Part shown: in pieces, positions 12,779 through 23,000 of the stretch | Layout: each line of letters starts with the position of its first letter | Position numbering within the stretch: the stretch's first letter is position 1 | Program-made: the position numbers and the translations under genes | Assembly (NCBI GenBank): GCA_022702705.1 | Contig: CM040439.1 | Coordinates: 34,474,930 to 34,538,929, forward strand | Length of the DNA: 64,000 bases | Source of the DNA: Papilionanthe hookeriana x Papilionanthe teres | Taxonomy: Eukaryota; Streptophyta; Magnoliopsida; Asparagales; Orchidaceae | Direction of reading: 5' to 3' | Notes under the pieces: generated by a model | Databases searched by the model: none | What the model was told of the DNA's origin: nothing | Seen by the model: the letters and a program-made list of their open reading frames with translations, nothing else

Positions 12779-13096
12779 TTTTTTGAAAGAATGAATTCTC
12801 ATTCCTAGAAGCACGGGTGAAGTAATCACTTGTAACTGGGTCCGAACCCAAAAGTATAAAAATGGATGATAAAAATCATTAACAAAAAAATGTGCTAAAG
12901 GAAAACATGTGAAATCATAATAATGAAATTTTAATTTCCCCTTTTAAATCAATTCACTCCTGATCTTTCCTCATCTTTTCCTACTTCTATTTAAATTTGA
13001 AAGAAACAAATAAAAGCTTTCCATTAATAAATAAATTTTCTTATTGTTCTTGTTGTTAGTACAGCCCCTGATCCTTTCCTTGTTTTTCGCAGAGAA
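12779..13096 (+). other. Spacer between integrase and the AlkB ORF, with 3' splice-site-like end
   Basis: AT-rich, no reading frame. It ends in a pyrimidine-rich tract and CAG (CCTTTCCTTGTTTTTCGCAG, 13073-13092) directly before AGAAATGTCG. The layout copies that in front of ORF1 (CAG then AAAATGTC). This suggests, by inference only, that the downstream ORF was expressed from a spliced subgenomic RNA. Confidence 0.5.
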
Positions 13097-14583
13097 ATGT
13101 CGAACGGGCGGTTGGTGCTGAACTTTAAGAATGGTGTGATTCTAGCACTCGATGAGAGGATGAAGGATGGGGCCGTGATTGAGATCGACTTTGATTTCAC
13201 ACCGGCCGGGTTACAGTACCAAGAAGATGATTGGACCCCGATTGACCGGGAAGAGTTCCACGACCGGACAGAGTGATGAAATTGGGTGGCCCGAGTCGAC
13301 CATATACCAGTAAGAAGAGGAAAGCAAACACCGCTCATGCAACAGGAGAAGACAAGAAAGTTAAGTCCGTGGTTGCTACAGCAGAAGGAAGGCTTGTCAG
13401 CGCCATGCCTACAGAAATTCAAGAGGTAAGGAGAGCTACTCTCACTCCTATCCAGCGAAGAAATAAGAATCGCCGCATTCGCAAGATGTTGACTAAGCTA
13501 GCAGCAGATCAACACGAAGAGACAGTTGCATTCGTTAGTTCGAAGACTTCAAAGAAATCGGCTCGTCAGGAGCCAGAGAAGAGAAAGTCGATTCCAAGAA
13601 CAGCATGAAAGATAAAAGAAATCCCGAGAAGATCAGAAATAGAATCAGCATCACGACGTCAGACAAATGCGCCAATTTCAGAAAGTCTTGTTGCGAAAGC
13701 AACCCCGGAGAATGTCCCGACAGCGATTATCCCCGAGGAGCCGAGACATGCAGGAGAGCGTGCAGGGGTTGAGCCATACATCCCGCAATACGTTACTAGA
13801 CCTCACCGATTACAGATAATTCCGGAATATGAGCTGGATAGAATGCAGAATGTTGAAAAGAAAACTTTTGAATACTTTGAAAGAATTTGAGGCAAGAGAA
13901 TCAATATCTTAGAAGGCCTCGAGCTGCATACAGATGTATTCTCAGATTACGAGCAGCAGCAGATTGTGGACTGCGTCTTAGAGCTTCAGAAAATGGGCCG
14001 AGCTAGCCGCCTGAGAGAAAAGACCTATTCGGAACCCCGAAGATGGATGCCAGAAAAAGGAAGGGTTACAATCCAATGCAGATTTTGCTACAACTTCGCG
14101 GTAGACAGAAAAGGAAATCCACCAGGGATACTTCGTCGCAGTGAGGTGGATCCGGTGCCAAGGATTATTAAAAGAATGGTAAAAAGGATGGTGACATGGA
14201 GGGTATCGCTCGCGGATCGCATACCCAATAGCTGCATCATTAACATCTACAAGGAGGGCGACTGCATACCTCCACACATAGACCATCATGACTTCGTCAG
14301 ACCTTTCTGCACAGTGTCTTTCGCTAACCAGTGCAACATCATGTTCGGATCTGTCCTCCGGATTGCAGGCCCCTGAGAATTCCGAGGGCCGGTAGAGATA
14401 CCACTACCGTTAGGTTTCGTCTTGGTGTTAAAAGGAAATAGAGCAGACATCGCAAAGCATTGCATTCCAGGAGTGCCTGTTGAGCGGATCTCCGTCACTT
14501 TCAGAAGAATGGATGATAGAAAAATGCCTTTCCACCTTCAGCCAGATCCAGAGTTAGAGAGCCTCCGACCTTACGAGCTGTGA
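13097..14583 (+). pseudogene. Post-integrase ORF: ORF1-like N-terminus fused to AlkB (ALKBH9/10-like) dioxygenase
   Basis: About 495 codons in all. Residues 1-59 (13097-13276) begin MSNGRLVLNFKNG and resemble ORF1; a frameshift near 13265-13276 then leads to one frame running to the TGA at 14581. In-frame TGAs lie at 13606, 13888 and 14374. A second ORF1-like block (TLTPIQRRNKNRRIRKM) is at 13438-13488. The AlkB part spans about 13909-14530: GLELHTDVFSDYEQQQIVD, KGRVTIQCRFCYN, GNPPGILRR, then NIYKEGD (Asn 14242, Tyr 14248), HIDHHDF (metal ligands His 14275 and Asp 14281), RPFCTVSF, distal His 14458 (AKHC), and RISVTFR (Arg 14485 and 14503, 2-oxoglutarate/substrate binding). In the family these residues bind Fe(II) and 2-oxoglutarate and remove methyl groups oxidatively. 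Plant ALKBH9/10 proteins act on N6-methyladenosine in RNA. Demethylation of element RNA is inferred. Confidence 0.9.
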
Positions 14584-15114
14584 GTTACATGGGAGATATC
14601 ACACCTCCAATGCACATCCAGATGGCATTCCTGCCAAGGGTGGCTTGGAAGGTGATGTTATCGTCCATGTATCTTACTATTCAGACATGGATTTTGACAG
14701 ATGCTTTTGGAAGAAACTTGCAAGAATTTTACACAATCCGTTTTGGATTTATGTGGATTGTATGAGATACTAAATTTTTAAAGAAAATATCATCATGTTT
14801 TGGATCAAGCTGTATGATGTATTTTCAACAAGGATTGGAATGAAAATGACCATGTCATGTTTTGCCTTCACCTCATTTTGTGTAAATTGACTGGGAAACG
14901 CCATTTAGTTAAATAAACTTCGAACAAAGAACTAAGGAAAAATAAAAATAAATGAGAACTCTTTTAAAAATCTGAATGTCAAAACAAACTCCAAATAAAC
15001 ATGAACTCTAAACTGAAGATCAAATCACAATAAACAACCAAAAACGAAATTCTCAAATCTGAAATCTCAAGCCATCGGCTGCTCTCAAACCTTTTTGAGA
15101 CTCTCCGCGATTCG
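14584..15114 (+). other. Start of the Tat/Ogre 3' UTR
   Basis: About 530 bp after the AlkB ORF stop, with no supported reading frame and no recognisable domain. The AT content rises towards the tandem-repeat block that follows. Confidence 0.6.
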
Positions 15115-16390
15115 TTCCCTCTTTTGAGACTGGTACCTAAATTCCAGTTCTGATTTCGAGGTCGGTACCTAAATTCCGACTCTCTTTTCGAGATCGATAC
15201 CAAAATTTCATTTCTCTTTCGAATTGATACCTAAATTTCAATTCTAAACTTCCGAGACTGGTACCTAAATTTCAGCTCTCATTTCGAGGTCAGTACCTAA
15301 ATTCCGACTCTCTTTTCGAGACCGATACCCAAATTTTGATTCTCTTTCGAATTGATACCTAAATTTCAATTCTAAACTTCCGAGACTGGTACCTAAATTC
15401 CAGTTCTCGTTTCGAGGTCGGTACCTAAATTCCGACTCTCTTTTAAAGATCGATGCCCAAATTTCGATTCTCTTTCGAATTGATACCTAAATTTCAATTC
15501 TAAACTTCCGAGACTGGTACCTAAATTCCAGTCTCATTTCGAGGTCGGTACCTAAATTCCGACTCTCTTTTCGAGATCGATACCCAAATTTCGATTCTCT
15601 TTCGAATTGATACCTAAATTTCAATTCTAAACTCCTGAGACTGGTACCTAAATTCCAGCTCTCATTTTGAGGTCGGTACCTAAATTCTGACTCTCTTTTC
15701 GAGATCGATACTTAAATTTCGATTCTCTTTCAAATTGATACCTAAATTTCAATTCTAAACTTCCAAGACTGGTACCTAAATTCCAGTTCTCATTTCGAGG
15801 TCGGTACCTAAATTCCGACTCTCTTTTCGAGATCAATACCTAAATTTTGATTTTTTTCGAATTGATACCTAAATTTCAATTCTAAACTTCCGAGACTGGT
15901 ACCTAAATTTCAGCTCTCATTTCGAGGTCGGTACCTAAATTCCGACTCTCTTTTCGAGATCGATACCTAAATTTCGATTCTCTTTTGAATTGATACCTAA
16001 ATTTCAATTCTAAACTTCTGAGACTGGCACCTAAATTCCAGTTCTCATTTCGAGGTCGGTATCTAAATTTCGACTCTCTTCCCGAGATCGATACCTAAAT
16101 TTCGATTCTCTTCCAGGATTGATACTTAAACTTCAATTCTCACTCTTTCGAGATCAGTACCTAAATTCTGATTCTCATCCTTTACAAGGTCGGTACCTAA
16201 ATTTCGATTCTCTCTCCGAGGCTGGCACTTAAATTCCAGTCCTCGTCCCTTTCAATCAGTACCTAAATTCTAATCTTCTGTCCGAGATTGGAGCCTAAAT
16301 TCCAAACTCTCTTCTTCGAGAACAGAGCCTAAATTCTAGTTCTCTTTCAAATTCCGAGGTTGGAACCTAGTTTCCAATTCTTACTTCAAA
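15115..16390 (+). repeat. Nested tandem repeat: ~128-bp unit of four ~32-bp subunits
   Basis: The marker GAGACTGG(T/C)ACCTAAA recurs at 15126, 15254, 15382, 15510, 15637, 15765 (as AAGAC), 15892 and 16020, a period of 127-128 bp. Each unit holds four related subunits built around ACCTAAATTYC and separated by CTCTTTTCGAGAT-like spacers. After about 16080 the order decays into single ~32-bp subunits up to about 16390. The 3' UTR of Ogre/Tat elements is known to be hypervariable and to seed satellite repeats. Confidence 0.95.
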
Positions 16391-17280
16391 TCCAGAATTT
16401 CCACAAAATCTACCTTGAAATCAATCGTAAGTCGAACTCCGACCAAAATCGAAACTCAAACCAAAATCCCAAACTCACTAATTAAAACTTAGAACATAAA
16501 ATAAAATGAAATCTAAATCGAATTTCCCCAGATCTTGTGATCTGGAATTCATCTCCTTTTCTTTTCCTCAGTGAGAGTTCAGTGATCTTCAATCTTGGAG
16601 ATTTACCTGATATTCCCCAGTGAAAATTTTCTCTATGATTCGTTCTAAGTGTGTAACTTAGACGTCTGTGTTGGTTTGGTTGGTCTCTTCGGTCCGCTAA
16701 TACGCGCGGTGTGCTCCGTCAGTACACCACACCTATTGGGGATCCATTTGTTGACCTCATTTTTGATGAGGTCTTTTCTCTTCTCTCTCCTTAGTACTTA
16801 GGATCTAGCCTTAGGCTTTTCCTTCGACTATCTTAGAAGACTAGAGATGAAACCCACCACTTAGAAATTTAAACACCTCTTAAACTCCCTTCAAACCCCA
16901 CATAGTTTGATTGTAAACCACCAAGCCACTTGGAGGGTTAAGATCAAATGTGGAGGTTTAAAGGATGAGTTTCCTGTAGGACTCTTTGGCCTTAGGACTA
17001 CCCGAGGTGGCTCAGTCCGGTGAGGGTTGACTTGCACACACCACACTCTCACACACATTCCAAGTCCTAAAATCACACCTATACCTATACCTATACCTAA
17101 TTTGACTTCCTGACTCATGTAGGTAATCCATATGGATGGTCCTCAACCCCTAAGCCCCTGGCTAAGAGGGTTATGAACAACATATTAGGTGCCTAAAATG
17201 AGTCCTCTCATGGCTCCTGTGAGCTTAATATGGCTTCATTGCTCAACCAGAGTGATTCCATTCTACTTACACTTGATCAA
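16391..17280 (+). other. Tat/Ogre 3' UTR, unique part
   Basis: No coding potential seen. From about 16745 on, this stretch has a recognisable inverted, diverged counterpart ending at about 28620 (for example the CTATCTTAGAAGACTAG block at 16829-16845). A short run of CCTATA hexamers lies at about 17079-17098. Confidence 0.65.
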
Positions 17281-18600
17281 TCTTCATTTTTCCCAAATTT
17301 CAATTTTTGACTCCCGTGGCCCTACACCCACCAAACCTACCAAAAGCCATTGAAATTGCCCAAAATTTACAAAATTGCCCAAATTACCCAAAATTTCCCA
17401 AAAATCAATCCTAAACATTTCCCACCATTCAAGTTGATCATCCATAGCCAAATGTACCAAAATTTCCAAAAATGCCCCCAAATTTCAAAAAATACCCAAA
17501 ATACCTTTTGACCCAAAAAATCTAAAAATTCCAAAAATTCCCAAAAAATTCCAGAAAATTCCAAATATTTCCAATTTCATTTTGTCAATTTAACCCACTT
17601 TTGCCAAAACCCCCAATTTGACCGATTTTTAACCTAAAGTGAGCCCAATGTCAAACCAAACCACTCCAATTGATCTCAATGTTGATCCAATTCAATTCTA
17701 AACTTTAATTCAATATCCCCAATTTCAATTTAGACCAAATCCAAGTCCAATTTGATTAACATTTGGATCCAATTTCAATTTGAAACTTAAAGCCCAATTT
17801 TGGCCCATGACCTAAACCTAGCCCAATCCAACCCAACTCAACCCCAATTGGCCCCAAATCTTTTCTAAAACCTTCCTAACATCCCCACAAACAAAACACT
17901 AACTTGATTTGCCCCAAATTTGAACCCAAACTCCACCCAAATCTAACCTAAAACCAAAATCCTCTAAATTGGCCTAAACCAATCATGGACCCAAATAGGC
18001 CCAAATCCCTAAACCAAAACCCAACAAAAATTGAAAACTCTTTGTAACATTCCCTTAAACATTTCCCAACATTAATTTTTCATTAAAACCAACATTAGCC
18101 CAACCTTAGCCCAAGATAGCCCAACCTTAGCCCAATTTGACCCATTTTGACCCCATTACCAAAAAAGCCCAAATTAAACCCATTTCAATTCCAAATGACA
18201 CCAAACCTTTTCCAAATCACTCATGATACATCCCTAAATTAAAACTAACATTTATTTGGCATCGTCTTTCACAAAACTTTCATCCAAAAGTCCACTTTGA
18301 AACTTAAAAGCCCACTTCCATAAAGCCTTTAAAAGCCCATCTTCACTAAAGTTCAAAAGCCCAAAAATTCATCTAAAGCCCACATAACACTCTCCCTCAT
18401 CATACATTCAATTTAATATCATCCCTAAAGTTCAAATCAATCATGAAATTATTCTAAATCAAAACACATGACAATCTCCCCAAAATTCATCAAAAATGCC
18501 TAAAACCCTTTTTCATGAAACAAGCCAACCTTTTCCCAAGCCATGCGCAAGCCAAATGAAGCCATTTACAAGCCATATGGAGCCATGAGAGCTTTGACAC
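17281..18600 (+). other. Strongly G-poor, A/C-rich tract in the 3' UTR
   Basis: The + strand is dominated by A and C with T, in phrases such as CCCAAATTTC, CCAAAATTTCC and AGCCCAA, and G is scarce for over 1.2 kb. The reading frames here are low-complexity artefacts. The inverted relative at about 26860-28140 shows the mirror bias (G/T-rich + strand), so the skew follows the element's sense strand. Confidence 0.75.
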
Positions 18601-19699
18601 TTCACCAAGCCATTAATGGCAAGAGGGGGGGGGGGGTTCTTTCCTAATCCTTCATTAAGCCTTTTTAACCATATTCATGTCACACTCTAAACCAAGCTTA
18701 GCCACCTCACCATGGAAAGAGACCTCACCACTCTCTCTGGTCGACCCAAATGATTCCTTTCAGCCCAAAATTAGACCTTGATGGGTGCACCTAGCCCAAA
18801 AACATGGTTTGACCAAACCAAACCCAAAATGAACCCTCCCCCCATTCCATTTTAATCCAACCACTTTACACATGGGAAAGGCCAATTGAACTCACAAACA
18901 TCAAGCCCTGACCTCCACGACCACGAGGGTGACCCATGCTCGGTCGGCCGACCACCACGGCCCGCCGGAAAACCCCATGGCCTGAGAGCTCCATGTGAGC
19001 CAAACTTTTGAATTTTTCCTTGTCGAGACGTCCCATGCCTAATGGACACCATGATCGTTCTTCTCTTGAGCTAGGCGACAAATCCCAACCCTCGATCGCC
19101 TCGGGAAGCCCTCCGACCATGTCTATTTAAACTCAATCACTTCTCGGCCAAACAAGGTGATAAACCAGAGCTTAACAAAACTCTGCCAAAATTGCTCCAG
19201 GACCTTCTCCTTACCCAGAGCAATTGATTCCCAGTGTTCCTTTGCCCTAATCTCCATTAACAGAGCTCAATTTCTCAGCCAATAATCCACCCAAAAACCA
19301 GGACATCTCTGGAACCTCCACCAAAATCAAATTAAACTCATCCACACCTGCACAAGACCAAGAGAAGGTGTTCCCCAGTGAAAGCCCCATCTCCAGGCCA
19401 CCCAATTGCTCTAGCCTCCAATGTCTAAAATCGGCCTTGGTCACTTTCATACCTAGGCAATTCCCCAGAGCTAGAGACTTCATCTGGAGCTTCCTTGGGT
19501 GCAATCGAAGGAGCCACAACTCTCTGATTGAAGCTTCACTTCTCAGAGCCAAGGTATGGATCACTTCTTCCTCCCGAGCTTCCATGAATTCTCCATTTCA
19601 TTTGAATCAATTTCATAGCATGTAAACCGTATGGATGTGTTCGTCTCTTCAAGACGAATCCATAGAGCATAAGAACACGAAAATCTGTTAAGAAATGAG
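18601..19699 (+). other. Tat/Ogre 3' UTR, mixed composition with GC-rich palindromic patch
   Basis: No supported ORF. A poly-G run lies at about 18626-18638. A GC-rich patch at 18900-18990 contains TCGGTCGGCCGACC, a near-perfect palindrome. A related GC-rich patch is in the inverted copy near 26780-26830. Confidence 0.5.
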
Positions 19700-19935
19700 A
19701 GAGATCTTAGGGTTAGAAGGTGAACGGCTCACGGGACACACCAGTCGTAGACGATGACCAGGAACCATCGGATCGCGCGTGTATTGGGTGGACGGTCCAG
19801 ATCGCGCCGGATTGGGAGAGGGGACGAGACCGCGGGCTGCGCGGCATCCCAGTCAGATGGCGGAGTCGAATCAGAAAGCGTCGCGTGGGACTTCGGAGCT
19901 GCCGAGGATGAGTCGGCACCGCGCTGGATAAGTAG
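19700..19935 (+). other. CpG-rich block ahead of the polypurine tract
   Basis: Dense CpG (for example GGATCGCGCGTG, GATCGCGCCGG, ACCGCGGGCTGCGCGG) in otherwise AT-rich DNA. The inverted relative keeps the block at about 25840-26040 but with many CpG positions lost. Its role is unknown. It could be a promoter or a selected 3' UTR signal. Confidence 0.55.
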
Positions 19936-20043
19936 AAAATTAGGGATTTTCTGAATTTATTAAATACCCAGAACTTCAAAAATCCATATCTTTGTGTAGA
20001 AAAATCACAAAAATAAAAGAAAAATACCCTCTTGCTTAGTGAA

Positions 20044-20056
20044 CAGAGGAGAAAAA
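20044..20056 (+). other. Polypurine tract of the Tat/Ogre element
   Basis: CAGAGGAGAAAAA lies two bases ahead of the proposed LTR start TG at 20059. The inverted relative keeps CAGAGGAGAATAACA then TG at the same place, which supports this as the plus-strand primer and LTR boundary. Confidence 0.7.
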
Positions 20057-20058
20057 TA

Positions 20059-23000
20059 TGAAAAAAGAATTGAGTTAAATTGAGGAATATTTTATTTTTA
20101 ATTAATTAATTACTGATTTCAATATTTCAATTCTCCATTTGCATAGACAATTCACCATGGCATGAGACCATAGGGCTTTTGTAGCCTCTGAACTTGGGAA
20201 CATTCCCTGAATTTTCCAAGGTCAGAGGCCATCTCTATGGCAAGTTATTGATTTTTCTAAATTTTTGTGCCTGTTGTGCTATTTTAATTCCAATAATTAG
20301 CATTTTGTGAAATAAATTCTAGGAAAATTAGGAGAAGTATCTTAGGACCGGAGGACCCTAGAAAAATTATGGTTAGAGCTTAATTCATTAAGAATAACCC
20401 TAATTGGTGTAAATACTTAAAACTGAATTTTAATTAATTAGGGTTAACCACATATTAAAATTACTTGAAATCTATTCTCCACTGTCATTTACCATATAGA
20501 GAACCTTACATAAAAATTTGAGATCAATTGGAAGTGATTAGCCCCACTAAATGGATTAATTAAGTCACATGATCAAAATTAAACTTTAAAAATTCATAAC
20601 TCCAAAAATACATTTTAAAAATTCACCAAATTGGTTTTGTGACTTCTCTGATATCAGGGGAGCCGAAAATTAAAATTGTAATTTTTCAAAAATCTTCATT
20701 TTCCACCATATATTTATTATTTTAATAATAAAAAAAAATAATAAAAATCACAAAAATAATAAAAATCACAAAAATGTCATATTTCACCTCCTAATCACCT
20801 AGGAACAAACCAAAAATTTTTCTCAAGTCTCTAGGTTAAGTTATTAAATTTTAAAGCCTTAAAACAATTTTTAATATTAAAAAATGGATTTTCCAACCTT
20901 TTCACCAAATTAATTCTAATAAATCAAAGAAAAATCAGAAAAATATAAAATTTGTTTCTCCGAACTCCTTGAGGTCGGAGAGACTTAAGAAAAATATAAA
21001 ATTTATGTTTTAATTTTAATTTTATTTTATAATTAATTAATATCCCAAAACTCAAAATAATTATAATAAATAATATATAATTCAAAAAATCACCAAATTT
21101 GGTCCAAGTGGTCCTCTGGTCAATAGGGACATCCCATAATTTTCTTAAGGATGGCAACCTTACCTTGGTCATATTGTTGAATTTTCATTGAAAACCGTTA
21201 TTTTTCACTAAAATAATTATATAAATTAAATTAAAAACGAAACAATCACATTTTCTCCTCTAATGTCTTAATTGACATATGAGTAAAGTGACATAAAAAT
21301 TTCAAGTTCATTTGAGCTCAATTTAGTGAGTTATGAAATAAATAAGCTTGACAGGGCATAAAGGTAATTAAAGAATTTTAACTCTTAATTAAAACTTTAG
21401 GTTTAATCAAAAGGGAGGGTAAAACAACTGATTTAAATTTTTATTGGATGATTGAAACCTAGGGAATTAAGGGATAGAAACCCACTAATTACCTTGAAAA
21501 TATTTAAAGTGAACTTTAATTGATTAAATAATTTAAATATTGGAAGATTAATTAAAATTTGAATTATTAAAATAGGGATATAATTTGAGAGGATATTAAT
21601 TCTTTAAATTAAAAATCTCTAAATAAATCACTTCAATAATATTTAACTCTTAATTAAACTTAAAATAATAATTGAAGCTAAATAAACTAAAAATTAAAAG
21701 AAGATAACCCTTAATTAAATTAAAGCTTAAAATATTAAGTGGTTTAACAATTATATTAAATTAAATTTAAAATATTAAAATTAATTTAACATCACTTAAC
21801 AACTAACTTAAAACAAATTTGGAATATTAAATAATATTAAAACAATTCATAATTAAGAGTATAAAAAAAACCAAACTAATCAAAACTAACCTAAAATATC
21901 ATAATTAATCTAAATCAAGTCATTAAAATACATAAATAATTTAAGTAAATTTAAAACATCAAAATTAATCTGAAATATTAAGACCATTTAAAAATATAAA
22001 GATTTAAACTAAACTTAAAACAAGTTGAACACTATTCCAAACTTAAAATTATTAATCAATATTCTCTAACTAAAACAAATCACTTTAAATATTACAACTA
22101 AAATTAAATTTTGAAATTAAATCATCTTAAATTAAAAATCCAATTGAAAAATGATGAAAACTCTTAACAAACTAACTTGCCCCTAAAGGTTTTCATTATT
22201 ATAACTCTTAAATAGAGTATTAAGTGAAAGGTCACTTCACTCATCGGGTAATCAAATGCCCAAGTTCACTGAGCAAGAAACAAAACTTAACTAAACTTCT
22301 GAATGATTAATTCACCTGTGCAATTAAATTCACTTGGACTCAAAACAGTCTCAGAAATATTAAAAAGATGTTTGGGTTTTCTCCTAAGCACTTTCTCAAT
22401 ATGATGAGGTGTTTTAGAAGAACAATTGAACTTAATTGTTCTTTGATGAAGTAAATCATCCTTAAACAAAACACAAGAACCTAGACGTCATAGGAGTTGA
22501 CTAGCAATAAGATTAGGATTTTGGTAGACAACCAAAACCTTCCCTTAGCTTTACCTAGGTACTTGTTGCAAATATTTAAATGCCTTAACACGTGCTTTAA
22601 GTGTAGCTTGGAATGACGGGAAGACCCTCCAGGCACGCTTTTATTATACTGCAATTTATTTTATTGTAAGTTACTTACATGTACTGCACTTTACTTTTCT
22701 TGCATGTTAAATAAGATTATTGCATGAAAACTGAAATCTTTAGGATAGCCACAAAACTGAAACCCAAAACTAAATTAAAAATCACCACAAGATAAAATTC
22801 ACTGTCACAACATTCAAAATATAAGACAACTCAAAATTTAATTACAAACAGAACAACAAAACTACAATTGCAACTAAATTAAAACGTCTCATTGAATGAT
22901 CGGGAATACCTCAGAGGATGTAACTCACGTGTTGCTAACGGGATTTCCCACGGTCTAAATGAAAGTGTGGAACTCATTCAGTTGAGTTTAGCAAATTCAT

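Noticed and set aside
13606..14376. Three in-frame TGA codons in the AlkB ORF as possible recoding (selenocysteine or readthrough)
   Set aside because: Flowering plants lack selenocysteine insertion, the sites are not at catalytic positions, and pol in the same element has similar nonsense lesions. Mutation decay is simpler.
15115..16390. CRISPR-like array
   Set aside because: The spacers are themselves repeats of the same family and the context is a plant retrotransposon 3' UTR. It is a nested tandem repeat.
17079..17100. CCTATA hexamer run as interstitial telomere repeat
   Set aside because: Only about four units and not the plant telomere sequence CCCTAAA.
18852..19585. Minus-strand ORFs in the Tat 3' UTR as a captured host gene
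   Set aside because: The frames are not kept in the inverted relative at 26160-26860 and show no known motif.
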